The position numbers and the translations under genes were made by a program. Below the pieces are notes generated by a model that was not told the origin of the DNA, made no database searches, and worked only from the letters and a program-made list of their open reading frames with translations. Source: Bidens hawaiensis (lineage: Eukaryota > Streptophyta > Magnoliopsida > Asterales > Asteraceae). Taken from it: a stretch of DNA of 64,000 nucleotides. The stretch is taken from the NCBI GenBank assembly GCA_021521415.1, contig JAIQDT010003556.1, forward strand, positions 124,001-188,000, given 5' to 3'. Shown in pieces: positions 34,844 through 47,624 of this stretch. Positions within the stretch are counted from its first letter, which is position 1; the number at the start of each line of letters is the position of its first letter.

Positions 34844-35137
34844 TGGTACATGGACAGTGCATTTTCCAGGCTTATGACTTGTGATAAGGAAGCACATGTT
34901 AATTATGAAAGAAAGTTTGAAGGACCTGTTTCCTTTGGGAGTGATTAGAATTGAGGAAAGATTGTGGGAAGAGGCACTCTAACAAATGGCAAAGTATCTT
35001 TTGAGAATGTGCTACATGTTGAAGGACTACAATATAATCTACTCAGCATCTCCCAAGTATGTGACAAAGGATAGAAGGTTGCTTTCAATGATGAACATTG
35101 CCTAATCCTGAAGCCTGAATTTGTCATTCCACCAGGA
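34844..35137 (+). pseudogene. Copia aspartic protease, inactivated
   Basis: WYMDSAFSRLMT at 34844-34879 is the copia protease active site, normally WxxDSGxSxHMT. Here the Gly after DS is Ala and the His is Leu. Downstream TNGKVSFENVLHVEGLQYNLLSIS is the conserved protease C-terminus. Stops at 34946-34948 (TAG), 34952-34954 (TGA, fits CGA) and at the GxKVAF segment around 35071. The enzyme would process the polyprotein. Confidence 0.75.
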
Positions 35138-35506
35138 ATGATTATTATGATGGCTACAAGGAATGGATACCTCTATGAGCTAAGAATGAAGAATGCAATC
35201 TCCAAAGGTGGTTCATGCTTTGTCTCCAAAGCTACTGAAAATGAGACCAGACTGTGGCATAGTAAGATGTGCCATGTCAATGTTAAAAACATGAACAAAC
35301 TTGTAAAAGGTGAACATGTTGTGGGTCTTCCAACAACAGAATTCAAAGAGGAAGAAAAATGCTCCTCATGTCTCAAAGGAAAGCAACATAATTCAACTTA
35401 TAAGAGCAAAATGATAAATTCTAATGATGAAGTGCTAGAACTACTTCACATGGATCTGTTTGTTTCTGTAAGTGTTTCAAGAATTGGTAAGAAGAGATTC
35501 TGTTAA
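35138..35506 (+). pseudogene. Copia GAG-pre-integrase / integrase zinc finger
   Basis: A continuous frame with RLWHSKMCHVNVKNMNKL and CSSCLKGKQHNSTYK supplies the HHCC zinc finger (H-x4-H, C-x2-C) that leads copia integrase. LELLHMDLFVSVSV starts the catalytic core with its first Asp (HMDL). It ends at a TAA (35504-35506) where the core continues (VITDDFSRFTWVFF). Confidence 0.78.
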
Positions 35507-36120
35507 GTTATCACTGATGATTTTTCAAGATTTACATGGGTCTTTTTCATGGGAAGCAAAGATGAAACTCCAGAGCTGATCAAGACCTATGTATTAAGAA
35601 TGGAAAATCAATTGGAGAAAAGAGTGAAAGTGATTAGAAGTGACAATGGGTCAGAGTTTAAGAATGGATTGATGGAAGAATTCTGCACTTCTAAAGGGAT
35701 CTTTCAATAGTATAGTGCTCCAAGAACTCCTGAGCAGAATGGTGTTGAAGAAAGAAGAAATAGAACATTGATTGAAGCTGCAAGAACCATGATAGCTGAT
35801 GCAAACTTACCAGTAATTTCTAGGCAAAAGCTATCAACACTGCATGCTATGTGCAAAACAGGGTTCTTCTAAACAAAGCTCACAACAAGACTCCATGTGA
35901 GATTATCTTCAAAAGAAAACCTCATGTGAAGTTCTTGAAACCTTTTGGTTGTAAATGTTCATTACTGAACACAAGGGATTATCTAAACAAGTTTCAGTCC
36001 AAATCACTGGAATGTTACTTTGTTGGATATTCTACTCAATCAAAGGCCTACAGAGTGCATGATAAAGAGCACATGGTGGTCATTGAGTCCTCTGACATAA
36101 TCTTTAATGAAAATCACTAA
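35507..36120 (+). pseudogene. Copia integrase core
   Basis: VITDDFSRFTWVFF, then VIRSDNGSEFKNG (second Asp) and TPEQNGVEERRNRTLIEAARTM (Glu of the DDE triad). A TAG at 35708-35710 replaces a Gln-like position, and a frameshift near 35820 separates the core from the C-terminal segment (35851-36120: NRVLLNKAHNKTP, PFGCKCSLLN, FVGYSTQSKAYRV). All three catalytic residues remain but the frame is broken. Integrase would insert the cDNA. Confidence 0.8.
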
Positions 36121-36805
36121 CATTGTAGATGGTCCCGAATGGTTGTTTGACCCGGAAAAGATGATTAAATCAATCAAGATCTACAATGAAGACATGGATG
36201 ACATCATGTTCAGAACAAACATAGAAGAGAAAGGAAAACAAAGGCTGATTGATATGGACAGGCTGTGATCGTCTATTGCATCTAGAGAGAAAGGATACAC
36301 CTTTGAGAAAAGCAACCAAAGACCAAATGAAATGGAGATAAATGTTCAAGAAGCTGTAGTTGAAGTATCAAATGAAGTACCAAGTGAAGTGGAAAGTGAA
36401 ACACTACAGAGTAAACAGCAGAGTCAACCTGAAGAAACAAACAGATGTGAAGACAGATTTCAGTCTTTGTTTGATTCACTTCATATTGGAACCAATGAAG
36501 CATCCTCATCTGTAGATACTCTAAACCAAGTGACTAATGAATCTGAAGAAATGCCTCAGAATGAAACCAAAGATGTGGATATGACAAACCTTGAAACACT
36601 AGAAACAACACATCAAATTGTTCAGACTACCTCCACTGAAAGAAATCATCCTGCCGAGAACATTATTGGTGGCCTGCATGATAGAGTGACAAGAAGTTCT
36701 TCTGAAAAGGAAAACATCTGCCTCTATGCCTGTTTTCTATCCCAAGTAGGACCAAAGAACATTAACCAAGATTTAAAGGACAACAGCTGGGTAAAAGCCA
36801 TGTAG
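36121..36805 (+). pseudogene. Copia integrase-RT linker
   Basis: A Glu/Gln/Ser-rich low-complexity stretch with no catalytic motif (open frame 36332-36805). It ends in KAM and a TAG at 36803-36805, where MQEELxQF would normally enter the RT domain. Confidence 0.65.
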
Positions 36806-37342
36806 GAAGAGTTGGCTCAGTTCAGAGACTTACATGTTTGGGATTTGGTTGACAAACCCAGAAGAAAATATGCAATTGGCACCAATTGGGTCTTCAGGAA
36901 CAAGAAGGATGAAAGAGTGTTAGTCATCTAGAACAAAGCAAGGCTGGTGGCTCTAGGGTGCTTACAAGAAGAAGGAGTAGACTTTGAAGAAGTCTTTGCC
37001 CCTGTTGCAAGACTAGAAGCCATTAGAATCTTCCTAGCATATGCAACATCAATGAACATTAAAGTCTGTTAGTTGGATTTCAAATCCGCATTTCTGAATG
37101 GGAAGATTGATGAAGAAGTGTATGCAACTCAACCACCAGGATTGAAGACCCAATCCATCCAAACAAGGTGTAGAAACTAAGTAAAGCACTGTATGGATTA
37201 CATCAAGCTCCCAGAGCCTGTTATGATGAGCCTTCAAACCACCTGTTGGATAATGGCTTTTGCCGTGGGGCCATTTACAAGACCTTGTTTTATAAGAAAT
37301 GGAAGAAAGATCTACTGCTGGTACAAGTGTATGTTGATGACA
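36806..37342 (+). pseudogene. Copia reverse transcriptase, N-terminal part up to YVDD
   Basis: [33 protein letters not shown] and SAFLNGKIDEEVYATQPPG are standard copia RT blocks. Stops include a TAG at 37070-37072 (CAG-like) and one at the KVWKL position, and the frame shifts near 37165. The YVDD catalytic codons are at 37330-37341; a family B LTR begins one base later. The remaining RT is at 61231 onward. Confidence 0.85.
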
Positions 37343-38990
37343 TGTGACATTCTTGACAAAACAGGATACACCTTAGTACTTACAAACTCGAATAAGCGTT
37401 TAATCGCTTATTAAGTAACGAACAAACGAATAACCAAACGGGTTAGGTTATTACCCGGATATCTCGGGGGGGGGGGGTGCATCTATAAATGATATGCATT
37501 TATTATAAGTCAGTATAGTGTTATTAAAGACTTACAATGATAGCAAATCAGTTAAACGAAAACATGCTCATTTAACCACCCGCTATGATCTTAAACCCGA
37601 AAGATAGTTCTGAAACAAGCATTGTATCATCCGTTAAGCTGAAAAAGACTTACCAAACACATGTCAGGAATGTTTTAAGCGATCCGTGAAAATATTTTCG
37701 ATTATTACAAACAAATAGTATGTTTTTATAAATTTACAATAAAATGACCAAAAAACGATCGTTTTCACGCTTTTTATCGCACCCGATATATTTTTTTCGC
37801 TAAAAACCGAACACGAAATAAACTTGGGCTCGAGATTTCATGTTCGGGCATCCAAAACGAGACTAACGGGCCAAAATTGGGCCCAAAGGGCGCCCAACAA
37901 GCCCAGCACCCCAAAGTTGAAAAAAAAAATTTATATTAATTTATTTTCTTTTTATTATATATTATGTAAAATATATTTTAGCATCTCCTTCCATCAAATT
38001 CTGGAAGTAAACCTGCTGCTCTTTCATTTACATCACAAAACCCTAAGGTAAATTAGCTATTTTGATCATTTTACACTTGATTAAACATGGTTTAAGCATA
38101 AAGATGATGATTTGATAAGTAAAAATCATAGTTAACCATGTAAAACTCTTTAAAATCATCCAAAAATATATTTTGAGGGTAAACCTAGTTAGAAATCAGA
38201 ATCATAATCTTTTTTGTCCATAAACACGGATTAGAGGGTATAAACGACATTTTTACGGTTTAAAAGTTCGGTTTAGAACCCTAACCGAAATCCTAACTTT
38301 CATGGCTGGTCTCTAGATGATGCATGCTTGGTTTGTAATACAGGACATGTACTTAGCTTATATAGAAGCACCAGAACCCGGAAATTGGATTTAGAGAGCG
38401 AAAACGGGCAAAAACCGCAAAGGTAATGCCGAAATGCTAGATTACGGGTTGTTTAGGTTAAATGTTGTGATTTACATATTGTTTTGTCATAAAACTTTAC
38501 AAGGATATCAGGGACAATATATTTGAGACCCTGTCCAAATTTGGTAATTTTTTGACTATCCAAGAATATTTAGCGAATTTATTACCGATTTGGGGCGTTT
38601 ATTTGGGAAAAATAGTTAAAATGCTTTAAAAATTATGAAATTTGATGGGGAACTCAGATTTGATTTGTTATGATCACATTTGAAATTTGGGGTCATTTGG
38701 AAAATCCTAGGTATGTTTTCTGCATTTGCGTTTATTCGGATTTTCATATTCGTTTTTGGCTCGAAAATTGTATTTGGCATGATTGGTAACTTTTGGAATT
38801 TTTCCAAGTTGTTTTGGGAGGTATTCTAACAACTTAGAAATTTTGGCGGATTTTTCGGAAATCGTTTGGTATGAACGGATGATTTTCGGGCTAAAAATAG
38901 CATATAAGATGATGTTTTAAAAATTTATAAATTAGTAAATAATTCCAGAAAAATTTTTATAAAAATATACGTATTTTATTTGATAAGTGT
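37343..38990 (+). mobile_element. Solo LTR, family B, left part (split by Athila element)
   Basis: Starts TGTGACATTCTTGAC directly after TSD TGACA (37338-37342). It continues at 59102 on the far side of the Athila-type insertion. Together with 59102-61230 it makes an LTR of about 3.8 kb, like 29695-33434. A poly-G run (37466-37475) is notable. No gene. Confidence 0.9.
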
Positions 38991-40134
38991 TGACGTGAGG
39001 TCGAAGACTCACTCAAAAATAAACCAAATACAACTAGTTAGATAGTGGTAAATGGGTGTCGAACACGAAGAGTTTGTGGAATATGTGTTACCAAGTAGTT
39101 ATAACAGAAAACAAAATTAAACTAAAATTATATAAAAGTAAATTCAGATTTGATTGTTTGGTTTTTAGATTAACTAAAATAAAATAGGACACTTGCAAAA
39201 CAACTATTGCGAATTGTAACTGATTAAACGAAAGTGATCATCTTAGATTTCAGGTTTAAATCAACACTAATGTTTATGCTTACTAGAAAGAACCACATAG
39301 ACATAGTTCAAGTTTGATTACTTGTTTGTGATAAAAGGGAACTAAGTACTTGGATTAATAAAACGCAAGGTTGTTACCCGATAATCAATTAACTAATATT
39401 CAACCCTAATTCCTCCCATGATATCCCGATTGCCATTGGCACCAAGAATGTATGGTTTAGGTTATGATCAAATACAAGCAACAAATTACAATCAATTAAT
39501 CAAACATCATAATAACTAGACAACCATTGCACAGTTATTATTCTAGAAATCAAAGCATATCAAGTGTATCAATTAAACCTTACATCCAAGATGATCACCA
39601 AGGGAATTAGCCACACATGATTTGATGAATCATCACTTCAATTCTCTTGTTTATAATAATCAAGAACATAATCCAATGATTACCAAACCCAAAAACAATG
39701 TTTTGCCCTCCAAAAATCATCCCCTCAAGTTTCTTGATCAAAAGGTAACGGAAAAGGTCAGCCAAAACGGCCAATTAAAGAAAAACCAATCGGCTGTTAT
39801 GAGCGGACCGTGGGCCACGGTCCGGCCACGGTCAGGTACTTCTTCCACGGTACGGTGTAATCTCCCAGAATTTCTTCAAGTGGACCGTGGTCCACGGTCT
39901 GCACCGTGGGCCACGGTGGAGCTAGTTCAAATCTTGTTTTCTTCATAATTTCCTCGTTCTAGCTCCGTTTCCTTCACTGTTTTCGCCTATGATCTTGTTG
40001 TTTCATCCTTTCCCTCTTTAAACCTACAATCACGTGACGTAGTGTAGTAATCCAAATCCTTAAAATTAAATATAAATGCACATGATTTAACTGAAATTAC
40101 TACATTTAAGGGTGGTTCCATGATCCAGCCGTCA
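38991..40134 (-). mobile_element. 3' LTR of the Athila-type element
   Basis: TG...CA ends and TSD AGTGT on the left. It contains three ACCGTGGxCCACGGT-type palindromes at about 39807-39920. The 108-codon ORF at 39622-39948 lies in the LTR and recurs, truncated, in the other LTR, so it is not a gene. Confidence 0.9.
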
Positions 40135-40146
40135 CATCCCCACACT
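40135..40146 (-). other. Polypurine tract of the Athila-type element
   Basis: The minus strand reads AGTGTGGGGATG immediately before the 3' LTR start TGACGGC. Confidence 0.6.
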
Positions 40147-41089
40147 TACACGTTGCTTGCCCTCAAGCAACACTTGAGCCACAATTGCTTTCAAAACACA
40201 CCACCAAACAACCCGCAAGACCGGCTCAGTTAAGGTCCCGAGTCATACCCTATTCCCACATGATTAAAGGTTTGCACTAGCTTACTTGATATTATATTTT
40301 AAAACACAGAATTCTAGTCAACCTTAACATGCTTTCGATCTTTACTCATACATAACACACTGTCACTCATTAACTCATTTATCAGTGACCATTCCAAATA
40401 TAACAATCATACTCGCTCTCCTTGCATACGCTTTTACCACCGTCAAATCTCCACCTATTCGTGCTTTAACACAAATGTAAATCAAGAGGTCTTAAATGGT
40501 TTGTAATGGGGCTAGGTGTAAGGGTATGGAATAGGGAATATTGAAAATGGCTCACGTGATCCGATCCGGCTTGTTACATCAAAACTAAAATGAAGAAAAG
40601 AACACACTACTATACACACGACTTGTATCATCATCTCGATACACATGACTTTAAACATTGTTTCAATTCTTTTTTTTTTTTTTGCATTGAATAATAACTT
40701 GCATAAATACTTAAGTACTACTCTCTATTAATTAGACTCAAAACAACTACAATTACAAAGAACCTATCAAGCCGGATCGTCTCACAAATACATCAGGGTT
40801 AATTAAATAGGAATAATAAGCCCAAATATGTTTACTAAGGGAACCAACCCCCCGCCCCTCTCATTATCCACGTTCATATATGTAATTTATGAGGTCCAAC
40901 CGCCAAAACCTGTACTCATCATCCAAGACGAGGTTTTAACCTAAGTGCCTTAATCACTTTTGCATTTATGCTAAGCTAAGGTCTTGAAGGCATTGATGGC
41001 ACAAGTTCTAATGGAAAATTACCAATTCGTCACCGCTCTTTGTTTTCCCAATACCCAAGTGACTGTGGCATGTTATATGATTGGATAAA
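40147..41089 (-). other. 3' non-coding interior of Athila element, left part
   Basis: No coding sequence seen. A T-run is at about 40670-40683. The LARD inserted at its right edge; the last five bases, ATAAA, are the TSD. Confidence 0.65.
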
Positions 41090-42710
41090 TGTAACGCCCG
41101 TAAATTTCGTTAATCGGCTCGATCGTTTATAAATGTTTTTTTTTTAATCCGGGGTTTCGTCTTTCTAAATTAGAGACTTGTAATACGTTTTAAAAGTCCA
41201 TTTATCAATCCTTTTGCTCGCGACATCACCTCTTATAACTTAAAGCGTTAGATTAGTATGTAGCACCCGGCATTTTCGTTTAACGACACGAACGTTGTAG
41301 AGTTTGTATATTTATCGGGTTTGACCCGGCATTCCTCGGGGACCTCTTTGTCTTTCTTGTAGCCTATTTGTTTAACCTTTGATCCAAGACATCACAATTT
41401 ATAAGTTGGAGGACCTAGATGTAAAATGTTTATAACCTAAAACCCTAAGCCGCCCCCCCCATATTCTGATTCGGCAGCAGCATAGCAGGGATTCACCTCG
41501 ATTTCCGTGCAGTTCCAGCAACTCTCCGGCCCTGCCGAGTCTAATTAAAGGTCGGTTCTATCATAATATAACTCTTTTCCACCATTAAAACCTTTTTTGA
41601 ACATGTTAGGGTTGAGTTTTGATTATAACAAATTCTGACAGATTCGTACTCGTTTATTGTAGGGTCTGTAACTCGATGATAATCCATTGTTTTAGATCGA
41701 TTCTTGTTTCCATGATGTTATACATTGAGTCTAGTTTCCAGAAAGGTATAATACGTAATTTTTGGACGAGATTTGAATACTTTTTATGATATTATAAAAT
41801 CGAGTGTCAAAGCTGACGAGGGACGACGGATTCTGGTCTGTGTTCCCGACATCATAACCTTTTTTCGACAAGTCTAAATTGGTTGGTTCCACTTCTGGAA
41901 GTTAATATTTTGAGTTAGGAACGAAACCCGTTGGAATCGTTTAATTTGACTGGGTAATGAATTTTATAAAAATAAAACCATTTTGTTGCGCGCTGAAATA
42001 GCTGCACATACCTTTCTGTGTTGGAAGAATTTTTATGATTTTTGTGTCCACTAGAAAAATATAATAAAAATATTTTTATAAACTTAATATATTTATGCAA
42101 CACTGGTAAAAATTTAATAATTTAATTCCATGGTTTTCCTATGTAATTAAATGCATCTTTGCATGCTAAAATCTGCACGTTTTACTCGTTATTAATCGAT
42201 AAGTTCGTTTTAGGCTTAACCGGTGGATGTTCAATTGTGTTCTCTTCGGGGCTGTTTGAAGTGAGTTTTTGCACCACAATCTTCCTAGGTATGTCCCGTA
42301 TATCATACTTAAAGATCATGTTCTTAGGTGTTCGTTAAGTTGATCAATTAGTTGTAGTTTGATTGTTATGTTCGGTTGTCTAGAATTGTTGAGTTTGATG
42401 CGTTAATCGGTTGGATGACCAACCGAATCAGTTTGCATGGTCCTAGGGGAGTCTAAGGGCTATGGGAAAATTCTTTTTTGATGCTTGGGGCTGTTTTGGT
42501 TGGTGCTTGGTCAATCGAGTAAGCGGTGCACGAATTTTCGTTTACACGTAAAGTAAGAGTTTTAAAAAGGAACCGTCAACCCTATCAACTCGGGTGACAT
42601 AATCTTGATGAATGAAAGGATTTAAAATGGAATTTGGTCCATTTGGGGCTGATTCGTTTAACAAATGGTTTTAAGGTTTATTACACGCGCATTCGACCCT
42701 ATTTGATCAC

Positions 42711-42850
42711 CCTTGGGCCAAGTATTGAGCCTTGGGCCAAAGTGTTGGGCCTTGGGCCAAGTGTTGGGCCTTGGGCCAAAGTGTTGGGCCTTGGGCCAAG
42801 TTGTTGGGCCTTGAGCCCAAGTTGTTTGGCCTTGGGCCAAAGTGTTGGGC
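42711..42850 (+). repeat. GGGCCTTGGGCCAA tandem repeat, 5' LTR
   Basis: About eight units of 16-18 bp. Orthologous arrays are at 46800-46995 and 1569-1695. Confidence 0.88.
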
Positions 42851-43280
42851 TTGAACGACCCATTAAGCAAGGGTGTTCTTACGGTCTAGTTTAGTAACGC
42901 GTTGTGTACTATTTACAGGCCCTTACTTGTATGTGTGCACTTAGGGATTTCCTAGCTCGTTGCAGGTGTTCGATCGATTCCAGGTGAGTTCATGATACCC
43001 TTTTTACTCTTTTTCGTTTTGGGCTAGCATACACACCGAAATACAACTTTAAACGATTTTACTCGTTACAATGATTTGAATAGTTTTACATGGTCTCACT
43101 CGTGATCGTGCATTTTGAAAGCTATATTTGAATTATTTTATATGCCTTAGGATATTTTAGACTCGTTCATGGTCTTGTGTCCTAAAGATTACATACACCA
43201 TTGACGGTCTAGACTCGAGAACGTTAGCAGACTTGGTAGTAATTGAATATGAGTAGACCTATCTACTTAGTTCCCGTATG

Positions 43281-43335
43281 GGATGATATATATATATATA
43301 TATATGTAGGAATATATATATATGTATATATATAT
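43281..43335. repeat. (AT)n microsatellite, 5' LTR
   Basis: Short AT and ATGT runs; the matching region of the 3' LTR (47431-47495) is expanded. Confidence 0.85.
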
Positions 43336-43454
43336 GGAGGTATGTATGTACGTATGAGGATGTGTACCTTGTAGCCAACGATTGTGTAATGATATTTAGT
43401 ATCTCGTGACTAAGAATGATGTATGTAGGCATATTGATGTGTGTGTGCATTGTG

Positions 43455-43965
43455 ATTCACGGCCGGTTCAAATATATTACTCGGGTTGTACCCGTGGTGG
43501 AGAGGCCCGTTTGACGTGATCATCATTTTGGCGGGTCAAATATATTACATGGGTTTTAAAATCCCGTGGTGAAGAGGCCCGTTGATGTTGAGCCGTGATC
43601 AGGTCAAATATATTACTTGGGGAAGACCCGGGGTGAGGAGGCCCGTATTACGTGCTTGGATGTATGAGCCGGGATCGGGTCAAATATATTACTCGGGTTG
43701 CACCCGTGGTGAAGAGGCCCGTACCCCGTGCTTGGATGTATGAGCCGAGATCGGGTCAAATATATTACTCAGGTTGACCCGTGGTGGAGAGGCCCGTATC
43801 TCGTGCTTGGATGTATAAACTGTGACCGAGTCAAATATATTACTCGGGTTTGACTCGTGGTGGAGAGGCTCGTGTCACATGCTTAGGTCTTACCGCATCC
43901 GGGTCAAATATATTACTCGAGTCTTGACTCGTGGTGGAGAAGCTCGTGTACGTGTGTTCGACGAT
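43455..43965 (+). repeat. ~70-bp minisatellite with TATA-like core, 5' LTR
   Basis: Seven units, each with GGTCAAATATATTACTCGGG and then GTGGTGGAGAGGCCCGT. Confidence 0.88.
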
Positions 43966-44535
43966 GATTGTATTACTTGGTGAATTATATATAATTTATT
44001 TTATTTATACCTTCTCTATTGTTTATAACTATAGCTTTGAAATAAAGTATGAATTATTGATTATGAAAACTTGAACTCACTCAGCTCAAGCTGACTTTGT
44101 GTGTATGTTAGATTGACTTTCAGGTTGAGGATTAGAGATTTCCGCTTGGACGTGCTAGAGACTACTCGGACGGTTGAAGACACATCTAGTCGAAGAATTA
44201 TTAACGTAAACTGTTTCTTTTAAATTACTACCATAAGTATTTAAATTTTGATTTTGGTCACTTTCCCAGGTTTTTCGAATTTTGATGTTATCTATTCCGC
44301 TGTTTACTACTCTGAAACGATTTTAATGAGATGAAGATTTCAAATTAAACGAATATTTTATTTACAATTGATTTTGGACACCTGTACCCGTGTTTTGGGA
44401 TTTTTAATACTTAAACTTTTCCGCTGTTATTTACTTTGAACTAATTTAAATACAAAGAATCGTTTGGTTTTAAATTTTTGTGAATTTGTGGATGTGATTA
44501 CCAACTGTAGGATTCCCTGGATTCGGGGTCTTACA

Positions 44536-45185
44536 AGTTGGTATCAGAGCCATGGTTCGAGGGATCCGAGCATTCCCGAATGCTTGGACTCGAACTGTAA
44601 AACAAAAGACTAGAAATGCCAACCGCGAGTAGCAGCACCTCAAGAGGTAATTTTAATTGTTTAGTCATTCTTATAAGTTTTAGAATTTCATTATGTTTAT
44701 AAGTGACTACGTGTTAGATAGTATGCTAATATGGTTAGGGGCAAAGGGTGCTTAGGATGGGCGGGTAAAGTAAACAATTAATAACACTTTATCAACGTTA
44801 TTAGCAGTTTACCGTTACCTACCATGTTCTAAACGCTACCTGTGCTTGACTGTGTTAGGGTTCTATCTTTGTAGGGATAGGATATGGCTAATGCTCGTGT
44901 CATTAGCGTTAAAGTTCATCTCGTTCCTTAAATTCTCCCGTTCATTTCTTATCCACTCGAACGCTTTGCGTGTAATTGTTTAGCTGAGGCTTAGCATACT
45001 ATCACTCTAGGTTTCCATACTACTTGTTGAGCTTTAGGCTTTGTTTCTGTTTGACTCAGGCGCTAGTAAACGTTTTGTTCCTATCGTCCTCTTGTGCGAT
45101 TAGATGATTAGGTTTCGTCTCCATCTGCATCCGTTCCTGTTGCGACGGGATTCGGGGACGAATCCCATTGTAAGGAGGGTGGACT
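44536..45185 (+). other. 650-bp interior of the LARD
   Basis: PBS TTGGTATCAGAGCCAT is at 44538-44553. A gag-like start ATG (ATGCCAACCGCGAGTAGCAG) near 44616 opens a frame of under 30 codons. PPT AAGGAGGGTGGACT is at 45172-45185. Nothing else coding is seen. Almost all of gag and pol has been lost. Confidence 0.85.
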
Positions 45186-46799
45186 TGTAACGCCCGTAAA
45201 TTTCGTTAATCGGCTCGATCGTTTATAAATGTTTTTTTTTAAATCCGGGGTTTCGTCTTTCTAAATTAGAGACTTGTAATACGTTTTAAAAGTCCATTTA
45301 TCAATCCTTTTGCTTGCGACATCACCTCTAATAACTTAAAGCGTTAGATTAGTATGTAGCACCCGCATTTTCGTTTAACGACACGCACGTTGTAGAGTTT
45401 GTATATTTATCGGGTTTGACCCGGCACTTCTCGGGGACCTCTTTGTCTTTCTTGTAGCCTATTTGTTTAACCTTTGATCCAAGACATCACAATTTATAAG
45501 TTGGAGGACCTAGATGTAAAATGTTTATAACCTAAAACCCTAAGCCGCCCCCACCCCCATATTCTGATTCGGCAGCAGCATAGCAGGGATTCTCCTCGAT
45601 TTCCGTGCAGTTCCAGCAACTGTCCGGCCCTCCAGAGTCTAATTAAAGGTCGGTTCTATCATTATCTAACTCTTTTCCTCCATTAAAACCTTTTTTGAAC
45701 ATGTTAGGGTTGAGTTTTGATTATAACAAATTCTGACAGATTCGTACTCGTTTATTGTAGGGTCTGTAAATCGATGATAATCCATTGTTTTTGATCGAAT
45801 CTTGTTTCCATGATGTTCGACTTTGAGTCTAGTTTCCAGAAAGGTATAATACGTAATTTTTGGACGAGATTTGAATACTTTTTATGATATTATAAAATCG
45901 AGTGTCAAAGCTGATGAGGGACGACGGATTCTGGTCTGTTTTCCCGACATCATAACCATTTTTTGACAAGTCTAAATTGGTTGGTTCTACTTCTGGAAGT
46001 TAATATTTTGAGTTAGGAACGAAACCCGATTGGAATCGTTTAATTTGACTGGGTAATGAATTTTATAAAAATAAAACCATTTTGTTGCGCGCTGAAATAG
46101 CTGCACATACCTTTCTGTGTTGGAAGAATTTTTATTATTTTTGTGTCCACTAGAAAAATATAATAAAAATATTTTTATAAACTTAATATATTTATGCAAC
46201 ACTGGTAAAAATTTAATAATTTAATTCCATGGTTTTCCTATGTAATTAAATGCATCTTTGCATGCTAAAATCTGCACGTTTTACTCGTTATTGATCGATA
46301 AGTTCGTTTTAGGCTTAACCGGTGGATGTTCAATTGTGTTCTTGTCGGGGCTGTTTGAAGTGAGTTTTTGCACCACAATCTTCCTAGGTATGTCCCGTAT
46401 ATCATACTTAAAGATCATGTTCTTAGGTGTTCGTTAAGTTGATCAATTAGTTGTAGTTTGATTGTTATGTTCGGTTGTCTAGAATTGTTGAGTTTGATGC
46501 GTTAATCGGTTGGATGACCAACCGAATCAGTTTGCATGGCCCTAGGGGAGTCTAAGGGCTGTGGGAAAATTCTTTTTTGATGCTCGGGGCTGTTTTGGTT
46601 GGTGCTTGGTCAATCGAGTCGTCGGTGCACGAATTTTCGTTTAAACGTAAAGTAAGAGTTGTAAAAAGGAACCGTCAACCCTATCATCTCGGGTGACATA
46701 ATCTTGATGAATGAAAATATTTAAAATGGAATTTGGTCCATTTGGGGCTGATTCGTTTAACCAATGGTTTTAAGGTTTATTACACGCGCATTCGACCCG

Positions 46800-46995
46800 A
46801 TTTGATCACCCTTGGTCCTTGGGCCAAGTTGTAGGTCCTTGGGCCAAGTCTTGGGCCTTGGGACAAGTTGTTCGGCCTTGGGCCAAGTATTGGGCCTTGG
46901 GCCAAAGTGTTGGGCATTGGGCCAAGTTGTTGGGCCTTGGGCCAAGTTGATGGGCCTTGTGCCAAGTTGTTGGGCCTTGGGCCAAAGTGTTGGGC
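46800..46995 (+). repeat. GGGCCTTGGGCCAA tandem repeat, 3' LTR
   Basis: About ten or eleven units, more than in the 5' LTR, so copy number changed after insertion or during reverse transcription. Confidence 0.85.
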
Positions 46996-47428
46996 TTGAA
47001 CGGCCCATTAGGCAAGAGTGTTCTTACGGTCTAGTTTAATAACGCGTTGTGTACTATTTACAGGCCCTTACTTGTAAGTGTGCACTTAGGGATTTCCTAG
47101 CTCGTTGCAGGTGTTCGATCGATTCCAGGTGAGTTCATGATACCCTTTTTACTCTTTTTCGTTTTGGGCTAGCATACACACCGAAATACAACTTTAAACG
47201 ATTTTACTCGTTACAATGATTTGAATAGTTTTACATGGTCTCACTCGTGATGGTGCATTTTGAAAGCTATATTTGAATTATTTTATATGCCTTAGGATAT
47301 TTTAGACTCGTTCATGGTCTTGTGTCCTTAAGGTTACATACACTATTGATGGTCTAGACTCGAGAACGTTAGCAGACTTGGTAGTAATTGAATATGAGTA
47401 GACCTATCTACTTAGTTCCCGTATGGGA

Positions 47429-47476
<48 letters not shown>

Positions 47477-47624
47477 GTAGGAATATATATATGTATGTAT
47501 ATATGGAGGTATGTATGTACGTATGAGGATGTGTACCTTATAGCCTACGATTGTGTAATGATATTTAGTATCTCGTGACTAAGAATGATGTATGTAGGCA
47601 TATTGATGTGTGTGTGCATTGTGA

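Larger units (their letters stand above)
41090..44535 (+). mobile_element. 5' LTR of the LARD
   Basis: TGTAACGCCCGTAAATTTCG to GGGGTCTTACA. Internal repeats are at 42711-42850 and 43455-43965. Small ORFs (for example 42634-42894) come from the GGGCC repeat. No gene. Confidence 0.92.

Noticed and set aside
43455..43965. CRISPR-like array of regular direct repeats with variable linkers
   Set aside because: Units diverge, linkers are short and related, there is no cas gene, the DNA is from a plant, and the array sits inside LTRs in three copies. It is a minisatellite.
46757..47039. Gly/Leu- or Pro/Ala-rich ORFs (for example GPRPNNLAQ repeats) on both strands
   Set aside because: They are translations of the GGGCCTTGGGCCAA tandem repeat; all frames are open because the repeat lacks stops.
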